DNA from: Spirosoma agri
GTDB lineage: Bacteria; Bacteroidota; Bacteroidia; Cytophagales; Spirosomataceae
Direction of reading: 5' to 3'
Length of the DNA stretch: 64,000 nucleotides
Assembly (NCBI RefSeq): GCF_010747415.1
Contig: NZ_JAAGNZ010000001.1
Location: 2,108,001-2,172,000 of the forward strand
A model generated the notes under the pieces. The model made no database searches and was not told the origin of the DNA. It worked only from the letters and a program-made list of their open reading frames with translations. The translations under genes were made by a program, and so were the position numbers. How positions within the stretch are numbered: the stretch's first letter is position 1; each line of letters starts with the position of its first letter. This document shows positions 45,521-53,509 of the stretch, piece by piece.

Positions 45521-47383
45521 ATGAGAAGGTTTATTTTACTGATGTTGCTGTTAGGCAACATGACGCTGGCTAACGCGCAAAATGCTCAGATTCAACGCGT
45601 GAATCCGACCAATTGGTGGGTTGGCATGAAGAACCCAAACCTACAGCTTCTGGTCTATGGGCCTAATGCCGGAACGCTGGCTTATACGGTAAATTATCCG
45701 GGTGTCAGGCTGGTGAAGACGCATACGGTCGATAATCCAAACTACGCATTTCTGGACCTGACCGTTTCGTCTACCGCGAAACCCGGCACACTCCAGCTCG
45801 TTGGCAAGCGGGGTAGCCAGACGCTGACCCAGCCGTTTGAGCTTAAAGCCCGCGACAAATCGTCGAAGGGAGCGGGTGTTACGGCTGCCGATTTTATTTA
45901 CCTCATCATGCCTGATCGCTTTGCCAACGGTGACCCGGCCAATGACAAATTTGCCGATATGGCTGATCCGAATGCTGACCGGACCAATCCGTTCTACCGC
46001 CACGGAGGTGATCTTGACGGGGCGGCTCGACGGATCAACTATGTAAAAGATATGGGCGCTACGGCCATCTGGTTTACACCCTTACTGGAAAATAACCAGC
46101 CGCTTACCAACGAAGGCGGATCGATGCGATCGGCATACCACGGCTACGGGTTCACCGATCATTACAACATCGACCGACGGTTTGGCGGTAACGAAGCCTA
46201 TACGTCGTTTATAAATAAGGCACATGCTGCCGGCCTGAAGGTCGTTCAGGATGCGGTTTACAATCACGTGGGCATCAACCACTGGTTTATCAAAGACATG
46301 CCCAGCAAAGACTGGGTACACCAGTGGCCGACCTACACCAATACATCGTATAAACAACAGCCCATTACCGATCCGCATGCCTCAATGATCGATCGTAAAG
46401 TCACGGTTGATGGCTGGTTTGTGCCTTTTCTGCCCGACCTGAATCAGAACAATCCGTACGTGGCTAATTTCCTGATTCAACATGCGATCTGGACCGTCGA
46501 AAAGTTTGGGATAGATGCCTGGCGCGTAGATACGTACTTGTACAACGACATGCCGTTCATGAATCGCTGCAATCAGGCATTGATGGACCAGTACCCAAAC
46601 ATTCTTATTTTTGGTGAGTCCTCCGTCAGCAATGTGATCGATCAGGCTTATTATGTCCGGAATAAAATTGACTTTCCGTTCAAGTCGAATCAGCCTGGCG
46701 GACTCGACTTTGTGCTGTTCAACGCGATCACGAACAACGCGCTGAAACAAAAGAATAGAGAAGCCTTCCCAATCTATGAAACGCTGGCGCAGGATGCTGT
46801 TTATGTAGACCCGACCAAGCTGGTCACGTTTCTGGACAACCACGACCTGGACCGCTATTTTTCGGTCATTGGCGAAGATTACGACAAATACAAGATCGGC
46901 CTGACCTGGTTGCTGACAACACGCGGGATTCCGTCCATGTACTATGGTACAGAAATTCTGATGAAGAACTTTAAAGATCCGTCGGATGCCGAAGTGCGTC
47001 GGGATTTTCCGGGCGGATTCGCGGGCGATAAAGAGAATAAATTTGAGACGGCTGGCCGTACGGACCGCGAAAATGAAGCGTTTCAGTTCGTGCGGAAACT
47101 GGCTACGTACCGGCGCGACAATCCGGTTATGCACACGGGCAAACTGATGCAGTTTCTACCCCAGGATGGCACGTATGTTTACTTCCGTTACGATGGTACG
47201 AAAACGGTGATGATCGCTACCAATACGGGTGATAAAGATATCTCGCTCGATACGGTCCGATTTGCGGAACGAATGAATGGATTTACATCGGCTCGTGATG
47301 TGATGACCGATGCCACTCTTTCGGACCTGAAACTCATTAAACTGCCGGCAAAAACGGCGTTGGTGCTGGAGTTGAGGAAGTAG
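45521..47383 (+). CDS. Exported GH13 alpha-amylase/neopullulanase (SusA- or cyclomaltodextrinase-like)
   Basis: 620 residues from the ATG at 45521; the longer frame from 45455 adds a basic stretch before the signal peptide. The signal peptide ends near LANAQ. An N-terminal Ig-like domain (about 20-110; WVGMKNPNLQLLVYG) leads to a GH13 barrel with RVDTYLYND (nucleophile Asp), FGESS (acid/base) and FLDNHDLDRY, and a C-terminal beta domain (about 540-620) of the cyclomaltodextrinase type. It should cut starch or cyclodextrins in the periplasm. Followed by a palindromic terminator. Together with the cytoplasmic GH13 and beta-phosphoglucomutase it suggests an alpha-glucan pathway. Confidence 0.93.
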   Translation: MRRFILLMLLLGNMTLANAQNAQIQRVNPTNWWVGMKNPNLQLLVYGPNAGTLAYTVNYPGVRLVKTHTVDNPNYAFLDLTVSSTAKPGTLQLVGKRGSQTLTQPFELKARDKSSKGAGVTAADFIYLIMPDRFANGDPANDKFADMADPNADRTNPFYRHGGDLDGAARRINYVKDMGATAIWFTPLLENNQPLTNEGGSMRSAYHGYGFTDHYNIDRRFGGNEAYTSFINKAHAAGLKVVQDAVYNHVGINHWFIKDMPSKDWVHQWPTYTNTSYKQQPITDPHASMIDRKVTVDGWFVPFLPDLNQNNPYVANFLIQHAIWTVEKFGIDAWRVDTYLYNDMPFMNRCNQALMDQYPNILIFGESSVSNVIDQAYYVRNKIDFPFKSNQPGGLDFVLFNAITNNALKQKNREAFPIYETLAQDAVYVDPTKLVTFLDNHDLDRYFSVIGEDYDKYKIGLTWLLTTRGIPSMYYGTEILMKNFKDPSDAEVRRDFPGGFAGDKENKFETAGRTDRENEAFQFVRKLATYRRDNPVMHTGKLMQFLPQDGTYVYFRYDGTKTVMIATNTGDKDISLDTVRFAERMNGFTSARDVMTDATLSDLKLIKLPAKTALVLELRK

Positions 47384-47390
47384 TATTGAG

Positions 47391-47435
47391 TCACCCCCGG
47401 CCCCTCTCCCGTTTTGGGAGAGGGGCCGGGGGTGA
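47391..47435. terminator. Perfect 20-bp inverted repeat between convergent genes; copy 2 of a palindromic repeat
   Basis: Arms 47391-47410 (TCACCCCCGG...) and 47416-47435 are exact reverse complements around the loop GTTTT. It lies between convergent stops at 47383 and 47442. Its 25-bp core matches the core of 25320-25358 at 24 positions when that copy is reversed, which indicates a dispersed palindromic repeat family with terminator function. Confidence 0.85.
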
Positions 47436-47441
47436 GGGGAA

Positions 47442-48818
47442 TCACACCGATGCTTGGGCGGGCTCATAGAGCTTGTACCAGTCGATATGCCGGGTTAGAT
47501 ACATCGTCACGCCGAGAATCAGCAGGAGGCCCGCGCTACCCAGTAGCAACGAATAATCTTCGAGTTGAAGTAATAAATAAAAGAACCCGTAGAGCAGTGC
47601 CAGAATGGTACTGAACAGAATTGTCAACCGGCTGTTGCGGAACACATACCGTACGTAGAATGTGATCAGGGTCAGGATAATGCAACCACCGATCAGGTAC
47701 GACCAATCGAAGGGAATATGCTCGGAAATGGCGAGCAGCAACAGATAGAACAGGCAGATAGCGAAGCCGACCAGTAGGTATTGAACCGGGTGAATACGAC
47801 GACGGTCGAGGATTTCGATAAAGAAAAACGAGACGAATGTCAGCACGACGAACAGAATGCCATATTTGGCCGAGCGCATCGTCTTTTGGTATTCATCGAC
47901 CGGAACCAATAATTTGACGCCAAACGAGGGAAGTTCTGCTTTTGAGTCCATGCTGGCGGATGCCAAAAAATTGCCTATGCCCTGCTGTGGAAAGTTCCGG
48001 TTAAACTCCAGTATTTTCCACGATGCCGCAAAACCCTGTGATGTTATGGTTCGGTTATCGGGCAGAAAAGAGCCCGTAAAACTTGGCGTTGGCCAGGGCG
48101 AACGCAGACTTACGCGTGTTTCCTTGCCGAAAGGAAGAAAACTCAGTTCGGTGCTCCCGTTCAGGTTAAGTTTGGACTCAAAGCGATACTTATCAGCATC
48201 CAGTTTGAGCGGAACACTTACACCCGAAGGCACGATATCACTCGTGGGAATGCCCGGCTGAGCGGGTAGCACGTTGCCATTGATGCTAAAGTTAATGGCA
48301 TTGCGAATGCCTTTCATGTCGCTGATTCCCAGTGATAGAAAGGCATTGTCCCAACGGGGTGTGCCCGGAACCAGCCCAAGTGATTCCACTGACGGTTTTT
48401 TAAAGCTTCCCCGGATTGTCAGGTGCGTGTTGTACAGCATAACGACAAAAATACCCCGATTCCGTTTTTCGGGTTTAACCTCGCCGTCAAACTGTAGCTC
48501 ATCGGGCAAGAAGTGAAGGAACGTGGTCTGGACCTGCGCAATGCCCTTGTCGTTCCGGGTAACCACTTCGTAAGGAACCGATAAGATCGGTCCACCAATC
48601 ACCTGCTTGCCCCCCCATTTGCTACTGACCTCGTCTATGGCCGCATTGCGGGTCATTTCCCGTTCCACGATCAGCGACTGGAGCATGCTGGTCGGGATGA
48701 GTAAAACCAGGATGAGAAAACCAAGCACGAACACTTTAAGCATCGTAGACGTACGAAGCCAATGATTGACACGGTCGAACAAAGAGACAGGCGATTCGGA
48801 GGTTGGTAGATGGTCCAT
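47442..48818 (-). CDS. creD: CreD-family inner membrane protein
   Basis: 458 residues from the ATG at 48818 (MDHLPTSESPVSL); upstream codons in frame are atypical. A first membrane helix (about 28-50; FVLGFLILVLLIPTSML) is followed by a large extracytoplasmic domain (about 55-320) starting IVEREMTRNAAIDEVSSKWG and containing GGPILSVPYEV, the signature of CreD, and then five or so C-terminal helices. In E. coli CreD is linked to the CreBC system and colicin tolerance/envelope integrity; here no CreBC pair is adjacent. Function in Bacteroidota is not established. Confidence 0.9.
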   Translation of the reverse strand: MDHLPTSESPVSLFDRVNHWLRTSTMLKVFVLGFLILVLLIPTSMLQSLIVEREMTRNAAIDEVSSKWGGKQVIGGPILSVPYEVVTRNDKGIAQVQTTFLHFLPDELQFDGEVKPEKRNRGIFVVMLYNTHLTIRGSFKKPSVESLGLVPGTPRWDNAFLSLGISDMKGIRNAINFSINGNVLPAQPGIPTSDIVPSGVSVPLKLDADKYRFESKLNLNGSTELSFLPFGKETRVSLRSPWPTPSFTGSFLPDNRTITSQGFAASWKILEFNRNFPQQGIGNFLASASMDSKAELPSFGVKLLVPVDEYQKTMRSAKYGILFVVLTFVSFFFIEILDRRRIHPVQYLLVGFAICLFYLLLLAISEHIPFDWSYLIGGCIILTLITFYVRYVFRNSRLTILFSTILALLYGFFYLLLQLEDYSLLLGSAGLLLILGVTMYLTRHIDWYKLYEPAQASV

Positions 48819-49016
48819 AGTAATTTGATTGAAAGTACTTTGTATTGCAAAGTAAATCAAACTGATTTGATATTTCCAACGGTTTGGCGAAATATAGTGG
48901 CATCCAGCGACGCGATCTTACTTGAAAGACTGTAATCCGTAAAAGTTAGGCGCTTGGATTGACTGAGCAATTATCGTTGTGTTAGGTCAATCAACGCGGA
49001 TAGGGTGGCAGCAGCA

Positions 49017-49040
49017 GCGCAAATCTGCCTACATTTGCGC
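49017..49040. promoter_or_regulatory. Perfect -7 element overlapped by an 8-bp inverted repeat, upstream of the phosphoglucomutase gene
   Basis: TACATTTG (49030-49037) matches TAnnTTTG exactly and would give a transcript start about 20 bp upstream of the ATG at 49063. GCGCAAAT (49017-49024) and ATTTGCGC (49033-49040) form a perfect inverted repeat over it, a likely operator position. A further repeat GATTGAC/GTCAATC lies at 48957-48992. Regulator unknown. Confidence 0.4.
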
Positions 49041-49062
49041 TCCATCTATTGACTGGAAACCC

Positions 49063-49722
49063 ATGAAACCCATCAAAGCATTTCTTTTCGATCTCGACGG
49101 TGTGATTGTCGACACCGCCATATACCATTACCAGGCCTGGCGTCGGCTCGCGAACGAGCTTGGCTTCGACATTTCTGAAGAGTTCAACGAACGGCTTAAA
49201 GGAGTCAGCCGTATGGATTCGCTGGATATTATTCTGGCCCACGGGGGAATGACTCTGCCGGATGAAAAAAAGGAAGAACTGGCCGCGCAGAAGAATCAGT
49301 GGTATCTCGATCTGGTTAGCCGCATGACCTCGGACGATATTCTGCCGGGTGTTGCCACGTTCTTTTCGCAGGTTCACAAGGCTAACTTGCTCACCGCGCT
49401 GGGCTCCGTCAGTAAGAATGCACCGATGATTCTGGAACGCATTGGCATGTCGGACGCTTTCGACGCGATCATCGACGGAACCAAAATCTCAAAGGGTAAG
49501 CCTGATCCGGAAGTGTTTACCAAAGGAGCGGCTGAACTGGAAGTCGATCCTGACGAATGCGTTGTGTTTGAGGATGCCGTTGCCGGTGTCGAAGCGGGTA
49601 AACGCGGGGGTATGTTCGTGGTGGGGTTAGGTTCTCCCGACGTATTGACCCAGGCCGATTTGGTTGCTGCGTCGCTGGATGTATTGACGGTGGATGACGT
49701 GCTGGCCAAAGCCAGTGTCTAA
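49063..49722 (+). CDS. pgmB: Beta-phosphoglucomutase (HAD superfamily)
   Basis: 219 residues from the ATG at 49063 (MKPIKAFLFDLDG); the frame upstream to 48979 is unlikely coding. HAD motif I is FDLDGVIVDTA with nucleophile Asp10 and Asp12; motif II is LGSVSKN; motif III/IV are KGKPDPE and VFEDAVAGVEAG. The cap has the RLKGVSRMDSLDII segment, typical of beta-phosphoglucomutases. It converts beta-glucose-1-phosphate to glucose-6-phosphate, the step after maltose or kojibiose phosphorolysis. Its neighbours are GH13 genes; no phosphorylase is in the window. Confidence 0.9.
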   Translation: MKPIKAFLFDLDGVIVDTAIYHYQAWRRLANELGFDISEEFNERLKGVSRMDSLDIILAHGGMTLPDEKKEELAAQKNQWYLDLVSRMTSDDILPGVATFFSQVHKANLLTALGSVSKNAPMILERIGMSDAFDAIIDGTKISKGKPDPEVFTKGAAELEVDPDECVVFEDAVAGVEAGKRGGMFVVGLGSPDVLTQADLVAASLDVLTVDDVLAKASV

Positions 49723-49760
49723 GCTACTTCGCCAAGTCAACATGTGGTCTGGAAATGCAG

Positions 49761-49822
49761 CGTATCACGGATTTCGACCGGTTCGCGGTTGAGTTGAGCA
49801 GCGGGTTAAAACCCGTGATACG
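49761..49822. terminator. Inverted repeat between convergent genes
   Basis: CGTATCACGGATT (49761-49773) pairs with AACCCGTGATACG (49810-49822) with one mismatch across a 36-bp loop; within the loop the short palindrome GGGTTAAAACCC (49803-49814) overlaps the right arm. It lies between the stops at 49722 and 49834. Probably a transcription boundary, perhaps part of a dispersed repeat. Confidence 0.4.
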
Positions 49823-49833
49823 TTAGCTCAGCA

Positions 49834-52365
49834 CTAAAAGGCCAGCCAGCCCGAAACCTTGATGGCGAACGGAGTAACGGGAATACCCGTCCGGGACAGA
49901 TTATCGCGGTAGGTGAGTCGATGGATGGCATCGATACGGAGCACTTTAAAAATATTGTCGATCCCGTAACCAACTTCGACGTAGGGCGTACTGGTCAATG
50001 AACTGAACCCTTCTACGGCACGGCCCTGTGCGTCAGTGCCGGGTATCATGGCAAGATTAGCGGAAGAAACGCTGCCCATCAGCACTTTAGCCGTTACCAA
50101 TTCGTGCCATTTGAGTCGGCGCAAGAGCGGCAATCGATTAAAGAGCAATCCGCCGAAATTGTGTTCAACCTGCGCCGTAGCCCAGCGGTCAGACACAAAT
50201 TCGAAGTAGTTCATCAGGTTATAGGCGTTGCCAACGTAGAATGACGACTCATTGCCCAGCGGCATATAAAGCAACGGGTAGGGTATCGTTGACGGAATAA
50301 GACCAGCGCCCAGCGTGTAATACGTTCGGCCCAGAATCCCCATCCGGAAGGAGTGTTTCATAGTCAGCGCAACGCGGTGGTAAGTAAAATCGCCACCTAA
50401 TGCCCCGCGAATACCAAGGGTGTAGCGCAGGGTGAAGATCGGTTTACGGGTGGCACCGGCACTAACCCGAACGTTGTCGTTTTGCAGAATCACTTCATCA
50501 GGGGCAAACCGCGTTTCGGAGATCAGTTCGGTTACCCGATAGCTATCCCGAATGGTTTGATCGTTATCGTTGATCTGAGGCTGAAAGGCAAAGGGAAATA
50601 AAGGCTCGAAGGTGCGGTTGCGCATCGCCAGCGTCTGCGTAAATCCCCGACCGATTTCCCGCCGAAAATAAACCAGATTTTCTTCCTGAAAGTAGGGTCG
50701 TCGGATGGTGCCGAAGCGTGAATAAGCGGCAAAAAGTGAGTTATTCCCAATGTTATCCGCCGATACACCAACGCGTTCCAGATCATATGTTCGCCGGGCA
50801 CCGATAACCGTCCACGGTTTCCGGCTAAGGACATACTCAATATTGGCGCTGTATTTAAAGGTCTGATCGAGGGTGCCATAGGCCAGATAGCCGCTCAGTA
50901 GCCATTTCTTGCTGAAACCGGTGTTGGTTCGCATACCAAGCCGAAACCGATTGCCTTCAACGTTATTGCTGGCGTATGAATACAGAATCGGGCCCAGATC
51001 GATGTGGAGTTTGTCGATGGGTTTGTAGCCTAGAACGCCAAGTTTGATAATCTCACCGGCTACCTTTATGAGCGGCACGTTGCGCACCGAATCGACAACC
51101 TGCATGGCCCGCCACTCATTTGGTGAGAGCGAATCCGGGCGAACGCTTTTCCAGAAGAGTGGCGTAGCATCCCGATAATCATCCGCCAGTTCAATGGACG
51201 GGTCATAAAAACCAACTTCCTTGGGGTCATTTTCGACCACATTACGAGCCGTGGCAAAGACCCGGATCAACGCGCCGGGTGAGCGGGGCGTTGGCTGGTC
51301 GGTATCGATCGTGATCTGCGTCTGGGTCGGAAACCGGACGCCCGACGCTATGGACTCCCAGCTTTGTTCGATGCGAAGTTCGTCGATGAAATTAATGTTG
51401 GCCCGTTTGTCGACGCGGGCATCGACCTGAGCCAGTGCCATGTTCAGCGTGTCGATCCAAACGGTTCCGGCAAAAGCAAGGTCACTGGCGCGTTTGGGCG
51501 TAAATTCGATCTCGTAGCACACCGCATTGTCGAGGGTAACCGTGTCTTTGAGATGGAACGTATAGACCGTTTCCCACTGGGCACCTATCGGCGACGGAAT
51601 GTCTTTTTGAAGGACGTAGAGTGAATTACGGTAGAAATTATACTGCTGAAACGAGGCCCCGGTCAACTGAGCGATCAGGCCACCGTCGCTGACGCCTACG
51701 CCCGTAACCCGCGACTTGAGCACCTTTTCCTTGACTTTCTCGGGATTCGAACGGGCAAAAAAATTGGAAAAGGTTTCCGAAATAAAAACCGGTATGGCAG
51801 GCAGGCCATTTTCGTCGGTGATGGCGGGGAGCTTGCCCAGCAGTCGGCTGATGGCTCCTGGTTTTCGATTCTTTTTGCGCTTCTGCCCGAAGTTATTAAT
51901 GTAGCCTTCGATTTTGGTGTAGCTATCGTACTGATAGGCCGACAATTGGGCCGGATTGAATTGCGGTCGTCGGCGCACGGTTTCGCGAAGAACCCGGTAG
52001 GCCGGGTCGCCCCCTTTGGCGTAAACCTTTACTTCCTGAAGCTTTGTAGCCGCACCGACTAACTGCGCATCGATCGTCTGATTCGTAATGGGCGTGAGTC
52101 GATACGATTGCGTTTTGTACCCAAGGCTTAATACCTGAATCGAGTCGGCCAGCTGTTTTGTCTGTAGTTTATAGCGACCGTCGACGTCGGAGGTTGTGCC
52201 GCTGGTCAATCCTTTAACGGCGATACTGGCAAACGGGATGCCTTCGCCGGTGGTTGCGTCAGTCACGCGACCGCTAACAGTATAGATAGTCTGGGCTAGC
52301 GTTAGCAACGGCCATCCGACGAAGAGAAGGCTACAGGTAACGAAAGTCCGTAATAAACGAGTCAT
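49834..52365 (-). CDS. DUF5686 outer-membrane protein with carboxypeptidase-like N-terminal domain
   Basis: 843 residues. A signal peptide (about 1-25) is followed by a carboxypeptidase-regulatory-like beta domain (VSGRVTDATTGEGIPFASI, about 28-110), a linker with YAKGGDPAYRVLRE and RRRPQFNPAQLSAYQY, and the DUF5686 region (about 130-843), which ends in beta-barrel-like strands with a C-terminal aromatic residue (SGWLAF). This family is widespread in Bacteroidota outer membranes, function unknown. It is not next to a SusD or a TonB partner. Confidence 0.9.
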   Translation of the reverse strand: MTRLLRTFVTCSLLFVGWPLLTLAQTIYTVSGRVTDATTGEGIPFASIAVKGLTSGTTSDVDGRYKLQTKQLADSIQVLSLGYKTQSYRLTPITNQTIDAQLVGAATKLQEVKVYAKGGDPAYRVLRETVRRRPQFNPAQLSAYQYDSYTKIEGYINNFGQKRKKNRKPGAISRLLGKLPAITDENGLPAIPVFISETFSNFFARSNPEKVKEKVLKSRVTGVGVSDGGLIAQLTGASFQQYNFYRNSLYVLQKDIPSPIGAQWETVYTFHLKDTVTLDNAVCYEIEFTPKRASDLAFAGTVWIDTLNMALAQVDARVDKRANINFIDELRIEQSWESIASGVRFPTQTQITIDTDQPTPRSPGALIRVFATARNVVENDPKEVGFYDPSIELADDYRDATPLFWKSVRPDSLSPNEWRAMQVVDSVRNVPLIKVAGEIIKLGVLGYKPIDKLHIDLGPILYSYASNNVEGNRFRLGMRTNTGFSKKWLLSGYLAYGTLDQTFKYSANIEYVLSRKPWTVIGARRTYDLERVGVSADNIGNNSLFAAYSRFGTIRRPYFQEENLVYFRREIGRGFTQTLAMRNRTFEPLFPFAFQPQINDNDQTIRDSYRVTELISETRFAPDEVILQNDNVRVSAGATRKPIFTLRYTLGIRGALGGDFTYHRVALTMKHSFRMGILGRTYYTLGAGLIPSTIPYPLLYMPLGNESSFYVGNAYNLMNYFEFVSDRWATAQVEHNFGGLLFNRLPLLRRLKWHELVTAKVLMGSVSSANLAMIPGTDAQGRAVEGFSSLTSTPYVEVGYGIDNIFKVLRIDAIHRLTYRDNLSRTGIPVTPFAIKVSGWLAF

Positions 52366-52616
52366 TCACGTGAAGTATAGGGATCGGGCATAGTCTCGTA
52401 ACTAAAATTTAGTCAACAGGGTTTACTAACTGCCGAAACATTATATAAAACCACAGAATCAGGCTACGAATGCCAGCGACTCATCAGAAGTCCTGAAAAA
52501 GCGGATGCCAGAAATAAATGTATTATTAAGTACGCCAATCATGCCTGCTTCGTTGCACGCGAGTTCTATCGTCTGAACCAGATGCTAAACTGGACCAGAC
52601 GGTTATACTGGCCAGA

Positions 52617-53360
52617 CTAATTCACCAGCGTTACTTTTTGCGCTTTCACCGCAGATGGACTAGTAGTCTGAATGGCGGCAATCTGCCAACGGTTATCGTC
52701 ACGCTTCAGCACGTGCGTATAGATCGTCTTTTCGGGTTTCGTCGTATTGGTCAGTGTGCCATAAACTACAATTATATTATCATCTATGGATTGAGCCCGA
52801 TCAATCGTTGTTTGCAGCGCATCGACTGTTTTCGGCTGATCTAGCCCTAATAGGTTGGTCAGGCCGTTGGTAATGTCGTCCGCTTCATTCCGGACGGTCG
52901 TGTTCTGCGTCAAAATCGTTGACAGCGCAGCTGTATCACCAGTGCTGTAAGCCTTCGTAAAGGCAGCCTCTGTATTACGGGCAATGGAATCGATGGCCGT
53001 CTGAGCCAGTGGTCCCCGCCGGGGTTTGTCACCTCGGAATAGGTTCTTACCGGCATTGGCGAGTTGACTAAACACGGGTAGATCGGCCGATATGCCCACG
53101 GCAAAAATAACCGCAACGATAGCCGGTACGATGAACTCCCGGCGAATGCCCCCCGTTCGCCGATCTTTGGTATACCCCGTGATCGATGCCCAGTTATTGA
53201 CAATGTGAAAGAGAGCCGCCGTTACGAATAGAATGCCAAACCAGGCGTGGGTATGTTCGACGGCGTGCGAACCCTGCCCGAAATAAATTAAAAGGCCCGT
53301 TGCGGCCAGCACAAAAAACACGACAGCCACCGAAAGGCTAACAAGGTTCTTGGATTTCAT
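52617..53360 (-). CDS. DUF4405-type membrane domain fused to an NTF2-like domain
   Basis: 247 residues from the ATG at 53360 (MKSKNLVSLSVA); the longer frame to 53411 is atypical. Three or so membrane helices (about 5-25, 40-60, 75-95) contain EHTHAWFGILFVTAALFHIV, the His pattern of the DUF4405 family, related to b-type haem membrane proteins. From about 125 the protein is soluble and resembles an NTF2/SnoaL-like fold (AAFTKAYSTGDTAALSTIL, then YTHVLKRDDNRWQIAAIQT). Combined architecture suggests a periplasmic sensor or small-molecule-binding domain on a redox-type anchor; this is inference. Confidence 0.78.
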   Translation of the reverse strand: MKSKNLVSLSVAVVFFVLAATGLLIYFGQGSHAVEHTHAWFGILFVTAALFHIVNNWASITGYTKDRRTGGIRREFIVPAIVAVIFAVGISADLPVFSQLANAGKNLFRGDKPRRGPLAQTAIDSIARNTEAAFTKAYSTGDTAALSTILTQNTTVRNEADDITNGLTNLLGLDQPKTVDALQTTIDRAQSIDDNIIVVYGTLTNTTKPEKTIYTHVLKRDDNRWQIAAIQTTSPSAVKAQKVTLVN

Positions 53361-53469
53361 AGGGCACGAAGAGATTGACAGACAAAGATATACGGAGTGG
53401 GCTATAAACAAGGAATCCCTCCAGCAGTGCCGAGGGGATTACCACCAACCTATTCTAATTAAGAGCAAA

Positions 53470-53499
53470 GGCCGTAGCGAGTCTTGTTTCGCCACGGCC
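53470..53499 (-). terminator. Terminator-like hairpin after the TonB-dependent receptor
   Basis: GGCCGTAGCGA (53470-53480) pairs with TCGCCACGGCC (53489-53499) with a single mismatch and an 8-base loop, 10 bp beyond the stop at 53510. Read on the minus strand it is followed by TTTGCTCTTAATT. Confidence 0.65.
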
Positions 53500-53509
53500 C
53501 TGAAAGGAT

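Noticed and set aside
46382-47134. Antisense ORF of 250 codons inside the exported GH13 gene
   Set aside because: The plus-strand frame is a complete GH13 enzyme with catalytic residues; the antisense frame has no recognisable domain and is a shadow.
47391-47435. Short peptides encoded across the palindrome (for example PRPLSQNGRGAG) as small genes
   Set aside because: They are translations of the inverted repeat itself and extend from shadow frames; the sequence is a terminator-type repeat.
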